Shown here one piece after another: positions 1 through 16,292 of a stretch of DNA of 64,000 bases (positions within the stretch are counted from its first letter, which is position 1; every line of letters begins with the position of its first letter). The notes under the pieces are model-generated. The model ran no database searches, was not told where the DNA came from, and saw nothing but the letters and a program-made list of their open reading frames with translations. This stretch comes from Theristus sp. LFF4_11 (taxonomy: Eukaryota; Nematoda; Chromadorea; Monhysterida; Xyalidae), in assembly GCA_030248135.1 (NCBI GenBank), contig JASANC010001258.1:124001-188000 (forward strand), given 5' to 3'. The translations under genes were made by a program, and so were the position numbers.

Positions 1-26
1 CGCAGCATTAGCTATTAGCAACTCAC

Positions 27-4706
<4,680 letters not shown>

Positions 4707-4751
4707 TTTTACAAGAGCTGTTTTTGCGGTTGTGGTTAGTAAAACCATCAA

Positions 4752-7700
4752 GTACTTGTGTAACTGTAGCTATTGACTTTTGGCTTGTTACTGAAATGAA
4801 ATAAACACAAACAAATATGCTTTTTTGAAACAATTCAAACACACTATAAAAAGAATAATGTGAGGATCAATAAAATCACTAAAAAATCAGAGGAAAACTT
4901 GCGCGAGACAGTACTATGAGCGCGCAACCACAATGGGAGGGAAACAAAATAGCGAAAACTACAATACATCCACTGGTCACTGGTGTGCAAATATTTATTA
5001 TCGAAATCCAAACAAACAAAGTTTTAATAAATGCACTGAAAGGGGCTCACACAAGAGCAATGCAATTCGTATTGGGTTGCCAAACATCACGCATACACTG
5101 ACAAAAATCTAATCTGCATTGAAATATTATCAAAATTTACCAATTTTGCCGTGAACGAACTTAACCTGACTAACTGCGTCCGCATCGCAGGCGCACAGTC
5201 ATTCAGCACAAAATGAGTGCACAGAAATCAACAAAATGTCAGCAACAACGTCAAAAATCAATGAAAAAAGCGTTCTATAACCACAAAACCAACCAGCACG
5301 AGAACATCAAAACACGAACAACAACCATTTTTAAGACCGAGACCAACAGGTTTCGAGAGTTTTGATATGGCTGTCAGACGATCAGTCACTCCTGGGCATA
5401 CTACATACACGCTGTGTATTTGTGATATTATTGTTGATTTGAAGGAATATGCATTTTATGAATTCAGTCTGAGTGGCAGTGTGTGAGGTCGCTAGGAACA
5501 GAGGAGCGCAGGTGCGCTGCGGTCAGAGACAAACTCAACTACTTACCATCTGTAAACTCAAACCAAAAGTGTGAACGTTGTCACCTTCCGTTGTGACGGT
5601 AGACAAATTTCACAGATTATTCACCGATTTGCAAAGAGAATCAAAACATAATTTACAGAGTACACAGAAAGTCGAGTTGCCTTGCGCTAACACGCTGATG
5701 GCTGACGCAGAAATGGAAATTGTATTCCGTTTTGTCTTCGTATGTCGTGCTGCTTGCTTAGTCATCGACGACGGATGGACCCGTCTGGGATGCCATTATT
5801 AAGGCAACAGCACAACAAAACACACAAAACACACATGGTCGGGTGGACTGTACACAAAAAAGATGCGAACAACAACAACAACTGAGAGAGTTTGAGTGAG
5901 TTTTGAGTCATGCGCGGCCAGCCGTCGTAAATGGGTGCGAACGACCAACGAAACAGAATATTGCTCAGCGTGTTTTCCAACACGTTGAATTTTCAACAAT
6001 AATAGTAACCGATATGAATGCATGATGAGTGATGTTAGTTGTCAGTGCAGCCAGCCAGCACGATACCAAGGTGCAGAGAGATAAACAAGCAGAGATTTTC
6101 AATGGACGCTTCCGTCACCATGGTCACGAAACAGCATGTTTGATAGACTGGACAACGTGGTCAACACAAGGTGAGACCAGCGAGCGATACAAAACTACAA
6201 CTAATTACCAAAATGGAGACGGAAACACGGTGGTAACTAGTGTCTGGTGGGTGACTATTCATGGAAAAGCAAGCTAGCAGCTAATGAATTATTCCACAAG
6301 CAACACAACAGAGCCAAGGCTATTTCGAGAACACCTTACTGGCTAGCTAATCTACTGTGTTTGAAGCAGACCAACACTCATTATTAACAGATCGCTGTTC
6401 CACAATAGTCTATTAGTACAACTAATAATCATGAGTGAGTAAAAGCGAAAGAAAGTAAAAGTGTAGTAAAGCTGACACATTCTGTAAATGCAAGCAGTAA
6501 GCCAAACGGCAGCATTTCTGTACAGCAGCACACTGTCCTACTTGTGGTTAGCAAATGCATATTACATGAGCCTGCTTCCGTCTATTTTCAAGAAAGACAC
6601 ACTATACTACTAAATACTCAATTGCGCGTTCCTTAGTCATCGACCAAAATGCAGTGTTCCATGTTGACCAACTCTCACACATGCACACTCGATTATGTGC
6701 GTTCGCAAATAAGACGCAATGAGCATCTATCACATTTTCTTGCGACGCTTCGCTGTTCTTGGGCAACACGAAGAAACAGAGACATTCAATGGGGGATGGC
6801 GTTGTGCTGGAACTGAAAACTGAATTAAAATCGAATCGAAGGCAGTCATATTGCTCATAAGACATCACCACGACCACATCCGTGTGTTTCTGTTCCAAAT
6901 GCCCGTGTATGCCAGCAAAATGTAATCATAATCATGTCAGTGCCCCCGTTTCTGGCCCCTAATCAGCTATAAAGCCGACTCAGCTACACGTACGTGTGTG
7001 TGTGTCTGCCCATGTGGATGCACGTGTATTTCAGTTTCGGACCGTCCAACGTGCACCCAACCCAAGTCCACACGTTTGATAATAGCCAGCCGTCAGAACA
7101 GAAATCCGCAATCCAAGCAAACGCATAATGGGAGAGCAAACACTGGAACACAGTGACCATTCAAAATGCAGCAAGAACATGAAAAAAACAACAGATGTAT
7201 GCACGTGTGTCGTGTGTGTGCAACGCTGTTTGTTTATCGTTCAAAACAGCACGGCAGCCATGCCAGCACTGATTTGCGCGTGCGGTGCACGAAATGCTGC
7301 ATCAGTTTATTATTATGACCGTGTTTTGCTGTTAATTGTTGCCGAGTCCACACCGTATCACGCCCCTCGCCGCCCTAAAAAGCTAAAAACACTGCGCGAA
7401 ACGGATGCAAGCGCTGGCGCAATAATAGTGGCCAATGCGCCATAACGGCATACACACCCAGAGACACGTTAGAAATACACCAAAAATGCGGGCGAAGGGG
7501 CGGATCAAATAGCAGCGCAAAGGCAATAGACCGCAGCAACATTCGGAGAGACGATGACACATACGACGCAGAGTAAGCTTATGCTGTTGTAGTAACCAAA
7601 AATACACACAACGACACGAGAATTCATGCTGTTGTTGTTGTGCTTTGGGTTGCCGCCCATTCGTACAAAACAGCATTCCAGTAGTGCGTCTAGAAGCAAG

Positions 7701-10440
7701 TCGACAGTTCCATGAATGAATCTGATGGCATGTGGAATGATATTGAAACATACAGAACTGAAACTGACTACACTATCGCGGAGACTCACTCAGTCCACGA
7801 TACGAAACTAAAAAGCCTCAAGTCGAATATAAAAACGAATAAAAATTGAAAATAAAACAAGCACAGCGACAACACACACACAGGCTAATGGGTGTGTTGT
7901 GTAGCTAGTAATAGCAGTAGCTAGTGGTGGTAGTGGACCATGGAATGGTAAGCCCAACGCTCATGGCGATTAATCACACCACACCCTCCCTGGCGGTGTC
8001 ATACTGTGCCGCATATGCATGCAAAAGCAACAAATAATGAATTCTTTTGTGCTCTGTTTTTGCTGGCCGCGCCACCACTATCACCGCCACTGAAACTATT
8101 TCTACCTTCCCAATCCCAATTTCTGTTGGCTAAACAACACCGCTCCCCTTCAAACGTTACTAAGCTGTCAGAAAAATCCGATAGTTTTTGACATGCGGCC
8201 CGGAGAAATTTCACACCGAGACCGAATTTGTTCATCACCGCAATGGATCGCATTAAAAAAAAACGGAAGAAAAACAAACAGAATCTCGCGTACTCTGTTG
8301 TTCTGAAGTTTGAAAGAGAAAAACACAGGCATTCTGCAAAAAGCAGGATCGAAATTGAGAACCACAGGGCAAAATGAAGATGCAGACAGCTGCATCCACA
8401 ACAAATGCCATCGCAACACGTCGACCAACCGATAAACAGCCGCAGGGCGCGCGGCGGTGCTGATTTTTTTCATTTTTTTTGGGACCGCAAAGAAGAGCTC
8501 GATCCTGGATTTGAAGCAAAGATAAAAAGCACTAGAATGAAATAAATATAGGTGTGAAGGGAAATAATGTGACGTCCACTCTCTGCTATGGAGACAAATT
8601 ATGCAAGAAAAGACATCAACGAAATAAGACCACAATGAAGCAGTAGAAAAGTTGAAGACAGAAAGGCTGAACTCGTAGAAACTGGCAATGATATGTTTTG
8701 TGCTGTGAAATAAAAAGGCCGATGGAATTGCCAAATGTGTGTACTTGAAAAGAAGGAGTTAGCGGTTCCCTTTTTACAACGCTGTCAAAATTATCTTACC
8801 AAGCTAAGAAGCAACTAAAATAACATTTATTGTGACTGACTTTGGACGCAAATCTAAATGGAATAAACTGAAAATAGAGAATAATAGATTAATATCAACG
8901 TACAAAGCAATCCAACATCTCTTTTATCTGAACAATACGAAAATAAGTTTTACTTTTCTGAAAGTACCAACACACAAAATGCAACGTAATAGGCACTTTC
9001 CGGACAATCGACAACCTAATTTCACTACGTAACAATCACACATCAGAAAACGAGAAATACTACGCGAAGTAGCGAGCGAATAGTTAGCACGAGACTAAAA
9101 TGCGAAAAATTAGAGCCACACTCACTGTCATTACAATGGCAAGTTGTGCTGCTTCAAGAAAATAAATTGTGGTTGCTCAGTTCAATTCATTCTTTAGTCC
9201 CCATCAATCCATCAACTTGACTTCATCTCGCACGACAGCAGTTCCATTGTATAAAAACGTGCGTACTCCACTGCTACCGCTACGCCATGCTGCTTGTGTG
9301 GACGGACACGGGCGCTAAGGAAGCCGCTGAATTACGTTATTTCAATTTTTATACGTTTTACGTTCTACCAAACGTCCACTCGTATATTGCCAGGTTATTT
9401 ACGCGATTTTTAGTACTTGAGCGTTGGTGCGGACTTTGCTGGGAAAAGTTTCTTGGAAGGAAGCGCGGCGCGGCTGTGAAGTACGTATATTCGAAAAAAA
9501 TAGCACACGAAAAAACAACGGAACCAGCCATGAGACCAGCTCCCTCCCAAACGGTTTTTGCAGCAAAATTTATGCATTCTTCTGGTACTGGATCAACACA
9601 TGTTTATGAAAATACACTTTTACACACTAAAAACTACTTTTCTGATTACACACCCAACATCCGCAGTCACACACACACACTCACTACATCACCACATCGA
9701 TTCTCTCCACCACCGCCACACACACCAACACACAACTTCAAAAACATGGTAAAAACGGTTTTTATGTTGCCAGGAAAAAACGGTATTTCCGTTTTTAACC
9801 GTTCTATTTTACAACACTTAGTTTCCAGAATTTATGGTCTCGGAACCAATTAGAAATACAGTCGATATTAGTATTTTTAATTTATATAACATTATAAAAA
9901 CCTATAGGAACAGAGAACTCAGAAACAAAACAAAAAATCGCACCTTTCCATTATGTTGATGACAAATCCACCCGCACAATTATCGGAATTCTTTCGATAC
10001 CGTCAAAGTAGAAAAAGAAGATGAAGATGGTCCTTGTGAAAATGAAGTGTTGTCCATAACACAATCAGCAAGTCGCCCCAGCCGTTGTTCAAGTTCAACG
10101 GAAAGCACTTTTCACGAAAACACCATGTGACGTTGCGAAAGAAAGCCAATTCGTATTTCACGAGCATTGAGCGTGGTTTGTGTTTGTTGATGTCTCGATT
10201 AAATCGATTTGATGGCTCGCCATCGCTCGACGCTCACGGCTCACCTCACCAGTCAGTCGTAACCGTCACTCACCACTCAACGGAGGCTGACCGATGCAAT
10301 AATAACGACCACAGTTTCATTATGCACTTTCACATTTCCTGAAATCAATGTTTTTTATTATCATGTTCTAAAAATTAAAATCATAAAAAAGCAGAGGTCA
10401 GGTTTTGTGTTTGGAACTTTCTTAAAAGACAAGACAGTTC
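4752..10440. other. Non-coding stretch, no gene recognised
   Basis: About 5.7 kb upstream of the ARHGAP39-like first exon. It is rich in CA/TG and AAC/GTT simple sequence (for example the TG run near 6995-7010). Open frames up to 188 codons exist (8168-8734 minus, 9287-9853 plus), but they are low-complexity, start arbitrarily and show no domain. A TGGTAAAAACGG...AACGG block near 9747-9801 resembles the interior of the 1470-2257 transposon and is probably a remnant. It may hold the promoter or upstream untranslated exons of the RhoGAP gene, but nothing specific can be pointed to. Confidence 0.5.
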
Positions 10441-10744
10441 AGAGTTTGAATTAGGGTTCGAAATTTTTTTAGCTTTAAAAAATCTTTAAAACATCGGGAT
10501 TTTTAAAATTGATTGTTTCAATTAATTAAAAAGCGAATTTTGACCATCAAAATTGTACTTTCATCTGAAAATGCGTTTAAGACACTTTCCACAGAAAGTG
10601 TCATCATGCTTTTATGCCCAGAGTTTTGTGTCGACTTTGTTTTTGGCAAATTTTTTGTGACAATTTCTACTTTCAGGTCGAAGATCGACAAGCAAAGTCC
10701 AGATACCGATAGAAATTTCTGCAATTGGTTTTATGAGCAGTAGC

Positions 10745-11260
10745 GAAAGCGGGACCTCGGGTGAGGGGGGGTGTTTGCCTAATTTTAGAGGGGGGGTCAG
10801 GTGCCTTCTAGGTGAGGGGGGGGGGTGCACGGGCAGCAAATTTTCCTGAGGGGGGGTGCACTGGCAGAAAAATTTCGTGAGGGGGGGGGTGCACGGGATC
10901 GCACGGGTAATACCAAATTTTTGCCTTAGAAAAACACAGAAATTCTTGTAAAATACAGAATATTTTGTGCAAACAAGCTGCTTGTTTGGTTAGAAACAAC
11001 AAAATATATGCAGGGACAGACAAAAACGTCAAGAAAAATGCAAAAATTACGGTATTTTTGGAAAAAAATTGAGAAGAGATTGACCACCGTGAGGGGGGGT
11101 GCGATCCCGTGTTTTCTCGCGGAGGGGGGTGGGGGGAGTCTAGTACCCGTGTCGAGGTAAAGGGGGGGGAGGGGGGTACACGGGTATCTGCCCGTGCACG
11201 GGCTGCGGGCAGGATTTTCGGCTGAGGGGGCGGTGGGCCCCCCACCCCTAGGGTTAGGGG
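10745..11260. repeat. G-rich imperfect tandem repeat
   Basis: A motif of about 30 bp, GTGAGGGGGGGGTGCACGGG followed by a short AT spacer, is repeated at least three times between about 10765 and 10905. Further G7-G9 tracts lie near 11090-11175 and 11225. The plus strand carries many runs of seven or more guanines, capable of G-quadruplex formation. Its composition is unlike the surrounding AT-rich DNA. It contains no gene. Confidence 0.75.
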
Positions 11261-11423
11261 CTTTGAAAAAAATTTTTTTTTATTTTTTTTTTCGTTTTTT
11301 TTTTAAATTTGGTTTTTTTTTCAAACTTAACGAACCGGTGCGTTTTCTATCTGAAGTATTCAAGAAAGTACTGTGGAACACAGAAAAATCATTTGGAACG
11401 AGAACCACGACCTGGGTTTGGAT

Positions 11424-12694
11424 TATAGATGGTATACTATTGGCTGATTATTCATTAGTTGACGAATGAATAATGGGGTTTTTAAATTATTTGAATAATA
11501 CTATTTTGAATAATGAGTAATGGGCCCATTATTCAAATAGTACTATTAATGACGAATGAATAATGCAAACAAAAAGATTGAACTTGTTTAAATCAAGTTG
11601 CACAAGTTGCAAAAATTTGTGTGTTCAGAACACACCTTGATTGACCGCACCAACCTCGCATTTTGTGATACCTCATGAGCATTGAAAAGTGACAAAAACA
11701 TGTACACTGACAGGAAGATACTGAAATCTAATTGCAAATTTCCACAGATGGTGCACCAAAACAAACTTCTGAAATTAAAAATGACCTCGCGGTTGGTTTG
11801 TTTTGTTTGTTTATGCAGTGCGTCAAAATTGTATCATGTTTTTTTCCGCATTTCAGCCATGGGCCACCAGAAACCTGCATGTTGCACTACTTGTTTTACA
11901 CTTTATCCGCGAATTCGTAATAGCTGTGCAAAATTCAACACATTTTTCAAAATCCTGAGTGCATTTTAGTTTGGAAAAGTAAAAGAATCGTTCAATTTGG
12001 TCTTATATAACTCGAGATACAGCCATTTTTGTCCAGAAAATTGAAAAATCAACAAACACAAAAATGAAAGGAAATCATGCGAGGGGGTTGTTTTGTATGT
12101 GGCATACACACCACACATACGTATGTGAGCAATTATGCACCCCTCACGCGTAAGTCACAAGAGACAGTGTTATGTTTCTCTCTGTTGTTGTTGTGTTTGT
12201 CTGTGTGCACACACATGTTTTTACGACAAGCAGCGGTTAATGGCTATATCTTCTACACCGTTTATCCGTTTGAACTGAAATTTGGATATGTTATACCTGT
12301 ATACCTAACAACTGTCGCCAATTAGTTTTATCCTGAACCGATTAGGAAAGCAGACGTTAGGGCCTTTAGTTATAATTAAACATTTTGTTTACTTTTATCA
12401 GTGTTGATTTGTTTAAAATTGTGATTTGCACTTGATCCTCTCCGCCATTGATGATTTGCACCTGATTCGATAACTAAAACATCAGTGTGTTAGGGAAAAA
12501 TACAGGGTGGCAGGTAAAAGTCAATGAACAATCGTTCATTATTCATTAATCATTTACTATCGGCAAATTATTCATGTGAGTAATGAATAATTTGAAAAAT
12601 TACGTGAATAATGCAATTTGAATAATATATTATTCATTCGTCATTCATTATTCAAATTCAGTGTTTGACGAATGAATTATTCATACCATCTATA
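11424..12694. mobile_element. hAT-like element with TATAGATGGTAT ends
   Basis: The left end TATAGATGGTAT (11424) is the reverse complement of the right end ATACCATCTATA (ending 12694). Both are flanked by the perfect 8-bp direct repeat GTTTGGAT (11416-11423 and 12695-12702). Inside each end are many copies of the ATTCATT/AATGAATAAT motif around GACGAATGAAT. It is about 1.27 kb long with no convincing transposase. An 8-bp duplication points to hAT, although the terminal sequence is not the usual CAGGG form. Confidence 0.8.
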
Positions 12695-12998
12695 GTTTGG
12701 ATCCACATGCTGCAAAAGGTAGGTCCAACCAAACTGACGTCGAAGGCTAATTTTCACGAAAGTTAAAGGCCAAAACGTTTTTTATTTTATTCTGAAGGTA
12801 AGGTGCCATATTCGAACTCAGCGCGTCAGCGCGGTTCGAATGCACATATTTTTGTCGACCATCATCGGATTTTCCTCCTCCTCCCAGGCCCCTCCCTCCG
12901 GCTCCGGCATTTTTTTTAAATTACGGTAATTAAAAAATTTAAAAAAAATTAATTAAAAAAATGGTTGGGATTTTCATTTTTTTAACCCTAGTCGCGAC

Positions 12999-13275
12999 CA
13001 GTACCGTGGGCCCAAAAAAAATTTCGAGGGGGGGTATGGTACCGTGGGGGGGAAGGGTGCCGACCAAAAAGTGAGGGGGGGGGTCCAACCTATGGTAACG
13101 TGGGACCCCCCCCAGGGGGGTCCCATGGGGGGGTGCATTTTTTCAAAATTTTCTGTGGGGGGGGACCACCCCCCCACCCCCCCCCATGATAATTTTTCGC
13201 TTAAATTTTGAAGGAAAAACGCTAAATTTTGCTGCAAAATCGTTGAAATTACAATGAAGATGGTCAAGTTATCCA
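12999..13275. repeat. Left part of a CAGTACCGTGGGCCC-type element, inverted relative to the next copy
   Basis: It begins CAGTACCGTGGGCCCAAA, the same end sequence as the element at 13617-14925. About 270 bp of it, including G-runs, GGTGCCGACCAAAAAGTGAG and TTTTGCTGCAAAATC, recurs in inverted orientation at about 13900-14150. It is preceded by GTCGCGAC. No right-hand end with that flank is found, so it appears truncated. Confidence 0.6.
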
Positions 13276-13616
13276 CCAGACGCGTTTTAATTCAATATTT
13301 GAATTTCCCGCCAAACAAAGACATTTTTTATATTTGCAACCTGTTTCCAGCCAATTACGTTTATTCAGGCCGATTTTGAGCTAATTTCATTTTTTTGAAT
13401 TTTTTTTCGAATTTTGAGCATTTTTTCAAAAACATCGGGTCTGTAGTTTTATCAACGCTTTTCTGGTCCACACCCGACCCGACATCGGGTCTGTAGTTTT
13501 ATCACACAATTTTTATCGGGTCGGGTCGGGTGCGGGTCTGTAGTTTTATCAATGCCCTTTTTAAAAAATGGTTTTAAAAAAATAATTTTTTTTCTGACTT
13601 TTCAAATGTCCGGAAT

Positions 13617-14925
13617 CAGTACCGTGGGCGGGGGGGGGGTGGGGGGGTACCCCCCCCCCAGAGCACCAGAGACCGTCGGGTGGGGGGGGGGGGGGTGGGG
13701 GGGCACCGTGCCCCCCCCCCCTAAAACCGGGCACCCCCCCATCGGACCCCCCCCCTCGAAAAGTTGGCCGACACCCCCCCCACACCCCCCATGAAATTTT
13801 GTCTGGCGGAGACCCCCCCCCAAAATTTTCTGCACACCCTAAATTTTTTTTCGAAAATCATGATTTTTTGTCTATAAAGTCCAGTCCATAATATAAGCTG
13901 AATATATGATAACTTGACCATCTTCATTGTAATTTCAAAGATTTTGCAGCAAAATTTAGCGTTTTTCCTTTCAAATTTAAGCGAAAAAATTTCATGGGGG
14001 GGGTGGGGGGGTGGACCCCCCACAGAAAATTTTTAAAAAAATGCCCCCCCCCCATGGGACCCCCCTGGGGGGGTCCCACGTTACCATTGGTTGGACCCCC
14101 CCTCACTTTTTGGTCGGCACCCCCCCCCCCCCACGGCACCATACCCCCCCCCTAGGGTTGTTAAACAAAAATGAAAAATTTTTTTTTAAAAAAAAGTGAT
14201 TAAAAAAAAACAAAAATGCAAATTTTAAAAAAAAAAAAAAATTCGAAAAATTTTCCTCTAATATGCTCTGAAAACCTCAATTTTGGCACAATTTTTCGAA
14301 AGTTCAACAAAAATTTTCTTTGATTATACCTCGTAAAACCTTTAGCAGTCGATTTTGGGCCGTTTTACCGACTGATTTTAGGCTTCGACAACATCTGCGA
14401 TGAAGTTTTTGAGCGTCCCAAAGCTTAGCCTACCATTTCCGATGCAGATAAGGTGACGATTAGCCTCGCAGAGCGTCCGATTGTGCTCGCTGCACCGTTT
14501 GCAAGCGCTACGTTGTCTGGTTGCTGCTTCGTGTCGTGTCGTCGCGACACCATCAGAAGAATTGATCGAATTTCAAGGCGGTATGTTTGTCTTCACTTTA
14601 GCATTAGCTTAGCTGGGGACAATTAGTGACGTTTTGGAGGTCAAAACACAAGAAGAGGCATGGTGACGGTTTGGAAAAGGGGTAATTGAGGTCACCAAAA
14701 CAAAATCTGCAAAGTTCCGCCATACGGGTGTCATTCGGGAGGCGCTTGCATATCATATGTGGTTCTTCGGACTCCCTGATTGATTTAGCACAACTTTGAT
14801 TTTTGAAATTTTTTAAAAAAAAAAAAAAATTTTTTTTTTAAAAAAAACAAAAATGACGATTTTTGTTTTTTTTAACAACCCTACCCCCCCCCCCCTTCGA
14901 AAATTTGTTTGGGCCCACGGTACTG
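13617..14925. mobile_element. hAT-like element with CAGTACCGTGGGC ends, carrying a nested insertion
   Basis: The ends are CAGTACCGTGGGC (13617) and GCCCACGGTACTG (ending 14925). They are flanked by a perfect 8-bp duplication TCCGGAAT (13609-13616 and 14926-14933). The body holds long C and G runs and is split by a second element (14153-14883). Removing that insert leaves an element of roughly 0.58 kb. No transposase frame is present. Confidence 0.8.
14153..14883. mobile_element. Nested hAT-like MITE with TAGGGTTGTTAAA ends
   Basis: The left end TAGGGTTGTTAAACAAAAATG (first 20 bases from 14153) and right end TTTTTTAACAACCCTA (ending 14883) are inverted repeats. They are bounded on both sides by runs of at least eight C, compatible with an 8-bp duplication of CCCCCCCC but not proof of it. 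It sits inside the element at 13617-14925. The interior near 14390-14600 is moderately GC-rich but has no coherent reading frame. Confidence 0.65.
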
Positions 14926-15476
14926 TCCGGAATTAGTAGAGAAAACAAAAAAATGACAACGTCGTTTGTTGGTGGGTTTACAGGTTTACTGCATAATGAA
15001 TTGGATTTAATTTGAGAGCTAAAACACCCGACGTTTGCTTTCTAAATTGGATTTCATTTGAGAAAGACGAGAGAGCTAAAACGTAAAATGGAACGGGCAG
15101 CTAAAGCAAAAAAAGGAAGGTAAAAAAGGTTGATTTTCACTAAACATGATTTTCGCTGATGACGATGAATCTCGAGATAAAGAACAAACGATGGCAAAAA
15201 GGGAGTTGAAAATCGAAGACAATTATCAAAATGCAGCTAATGCTAATGACACGTGCAACAGCAGCTACAGAAGTAAAACTACGTTTGGGTAAGTGAAAAG
15301 CGTGCAAACATAAACGTTAATAAACAGTACCGGACCGAAGGCAAAAGAAAACCAAAAGTAGGCACCAGTACCGTGTCGTCACGTGGGGTGGGGACGGTGG
15401 GTGCCGAAAAATTTTGCAGCGCTGAGCCCAAAAAAACGCTTCGATAGTTCGAGTGTACACTTATTGTAATTTTGCA

Positions 15477-15639
15477 GTTTAACGGATTGTTCAGCGAGTG
15501 AGCGTATTTGCGACCGATTGCGGCGAGCGGGGCGCCACAACGAAGTGGCTGATTTGAATGACGCGCGTGACGCCCTAGGGGTGCGCACGCCGACAGCAAC
15601 AGTCTCCAAAAAGAATACCGCTAGTTTTAGGTCAGTAAG
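15477..15639 (+). other. Orphan candidate exon upstream of the PDZ gene
   Basis: An acceptor TTTTGCAG precedes about 163 bp that are open in one frame (LTDCSASERICDRLRRAG... TVSKKNTASF) and end at a good donor AG|GTCAGTAAG. Composition is GC-rich like true exons here. However, its phase does not fit the next recognised exon at 16293: joining them gives a stop. CAGTACCG-type transposon sequence also lies just upstream near 15370. It may be an alternative 5' exon, an exon of another transcript, or chance. Confidence 0.3.
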
Positions 15640-15681
15640 GTGAGGTCGACATGACGTTGGGGACTGTGGGGACATGTCGAC

Positions 15682-16185
15682 CGTGGAATAAACTCGGTTT
15701 TTCTCGGATTTTTCTAGAAAAATAACGGCATAACAACCTGAAAAAACCTGGTACTAAAAATTGTAGCTCTCGATTAGGCTTTTCGGTTTGCAGAACAAGA
15801 TTCTTGTGCAAAAATACTAAATTTAAACAGGAAATTGCAAAACATTTTATAACCTGGCATGTGGAACAGTTATAATGGTAATTAAGGTAATCACAGTTTT
15901 TCTTTTTCTGGTCCGCTCCGGAAAACACGAAACAACGGATAAGTTCAGAGAAGAAAATTGATGCACAAAGAACAAAATGGAATACAAACGCATTGTCAAG
16001 AAGAGATAAAACAATATAAAAAAGATTAATTGTGTCTCTGCAAGTTGGGTTGTAGTTGCAGTCCGCTTCATAGAAAAATCTTCGTGTTGAAGGTTTTGAA
16101 AAAACTTGGGTTGGGAAACCAGGTTTTTTCAAGTATCAAATTTGCCTCGGGGGAAAAACGGGTTTTCTTCCAGTTGCCAACCCTA
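15682..16185. mobile_element. Degenerate hAT-type element, right end intact
   Basis: The right end TTGCCAACCCTA (ending 16185) matches the terminus of the 1470-2257 element. It is followed by GTCGACAA, and GTCGACCG occurs at 15676, so six of eight bases could be a decayed target duplication. The left end lacks a clear TAGGG terminus. Inside are AAACCTGG/CCAGGTTT motifs in opposite orientations. Boundaries are uncertain. Confidence 0.4.
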
Positions 16186-16292
16186 GTCGACAAACAGAAA
16201 TTCTCAAGCGTTCCCAAGGAGTGCGCTGCTATCATTCTTTTGCCAGCATTTCACGTTCGAATGTCAACCTTCTTCACCTAAATCGTTTTCAG

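Larger units (their letters stand above)
10452..12990. mobile_element. Mosaic of an old TAGGGTTCGAAA-type element interrupted by younger insertions
   Basis: The sequence from TAGGGTTCGAAATTTTTTT (10452) is related to a second copy ending TTTCGAACCCTA at 37923. Shared stretches include the GAAAATGC..TT.AGACACTT block (10567-10590 here, near 37650 there) and the CAACCATC/CGACCATC..GATTTT block (near 12856 here, near 37838 there). This copy is broken by a G-rich insertion (about 10745-11260) and by a hAT-like element at 11424-12694, and seems to end TTTAACCCTA at 12990. No matching target duplication is visible for the outer ends, so the boundaries are approximate. Confidence 0.5.

Noticed and set aside
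8168..8734. 188-codon open frame, minus strand
   Set aside because: Rich in Phe/Ser/His from AAA/GAA-type plus-strand sequence, no domain, no splice context; likely chance in AT-rich DNA.
9287..9853. 188-codon open frame, plus strand
   Set aside because: Contains HTHTLTT/PPPPHTPTHN low complexity from CA repeats and overlaps a transposon remnant; no family resemblance.
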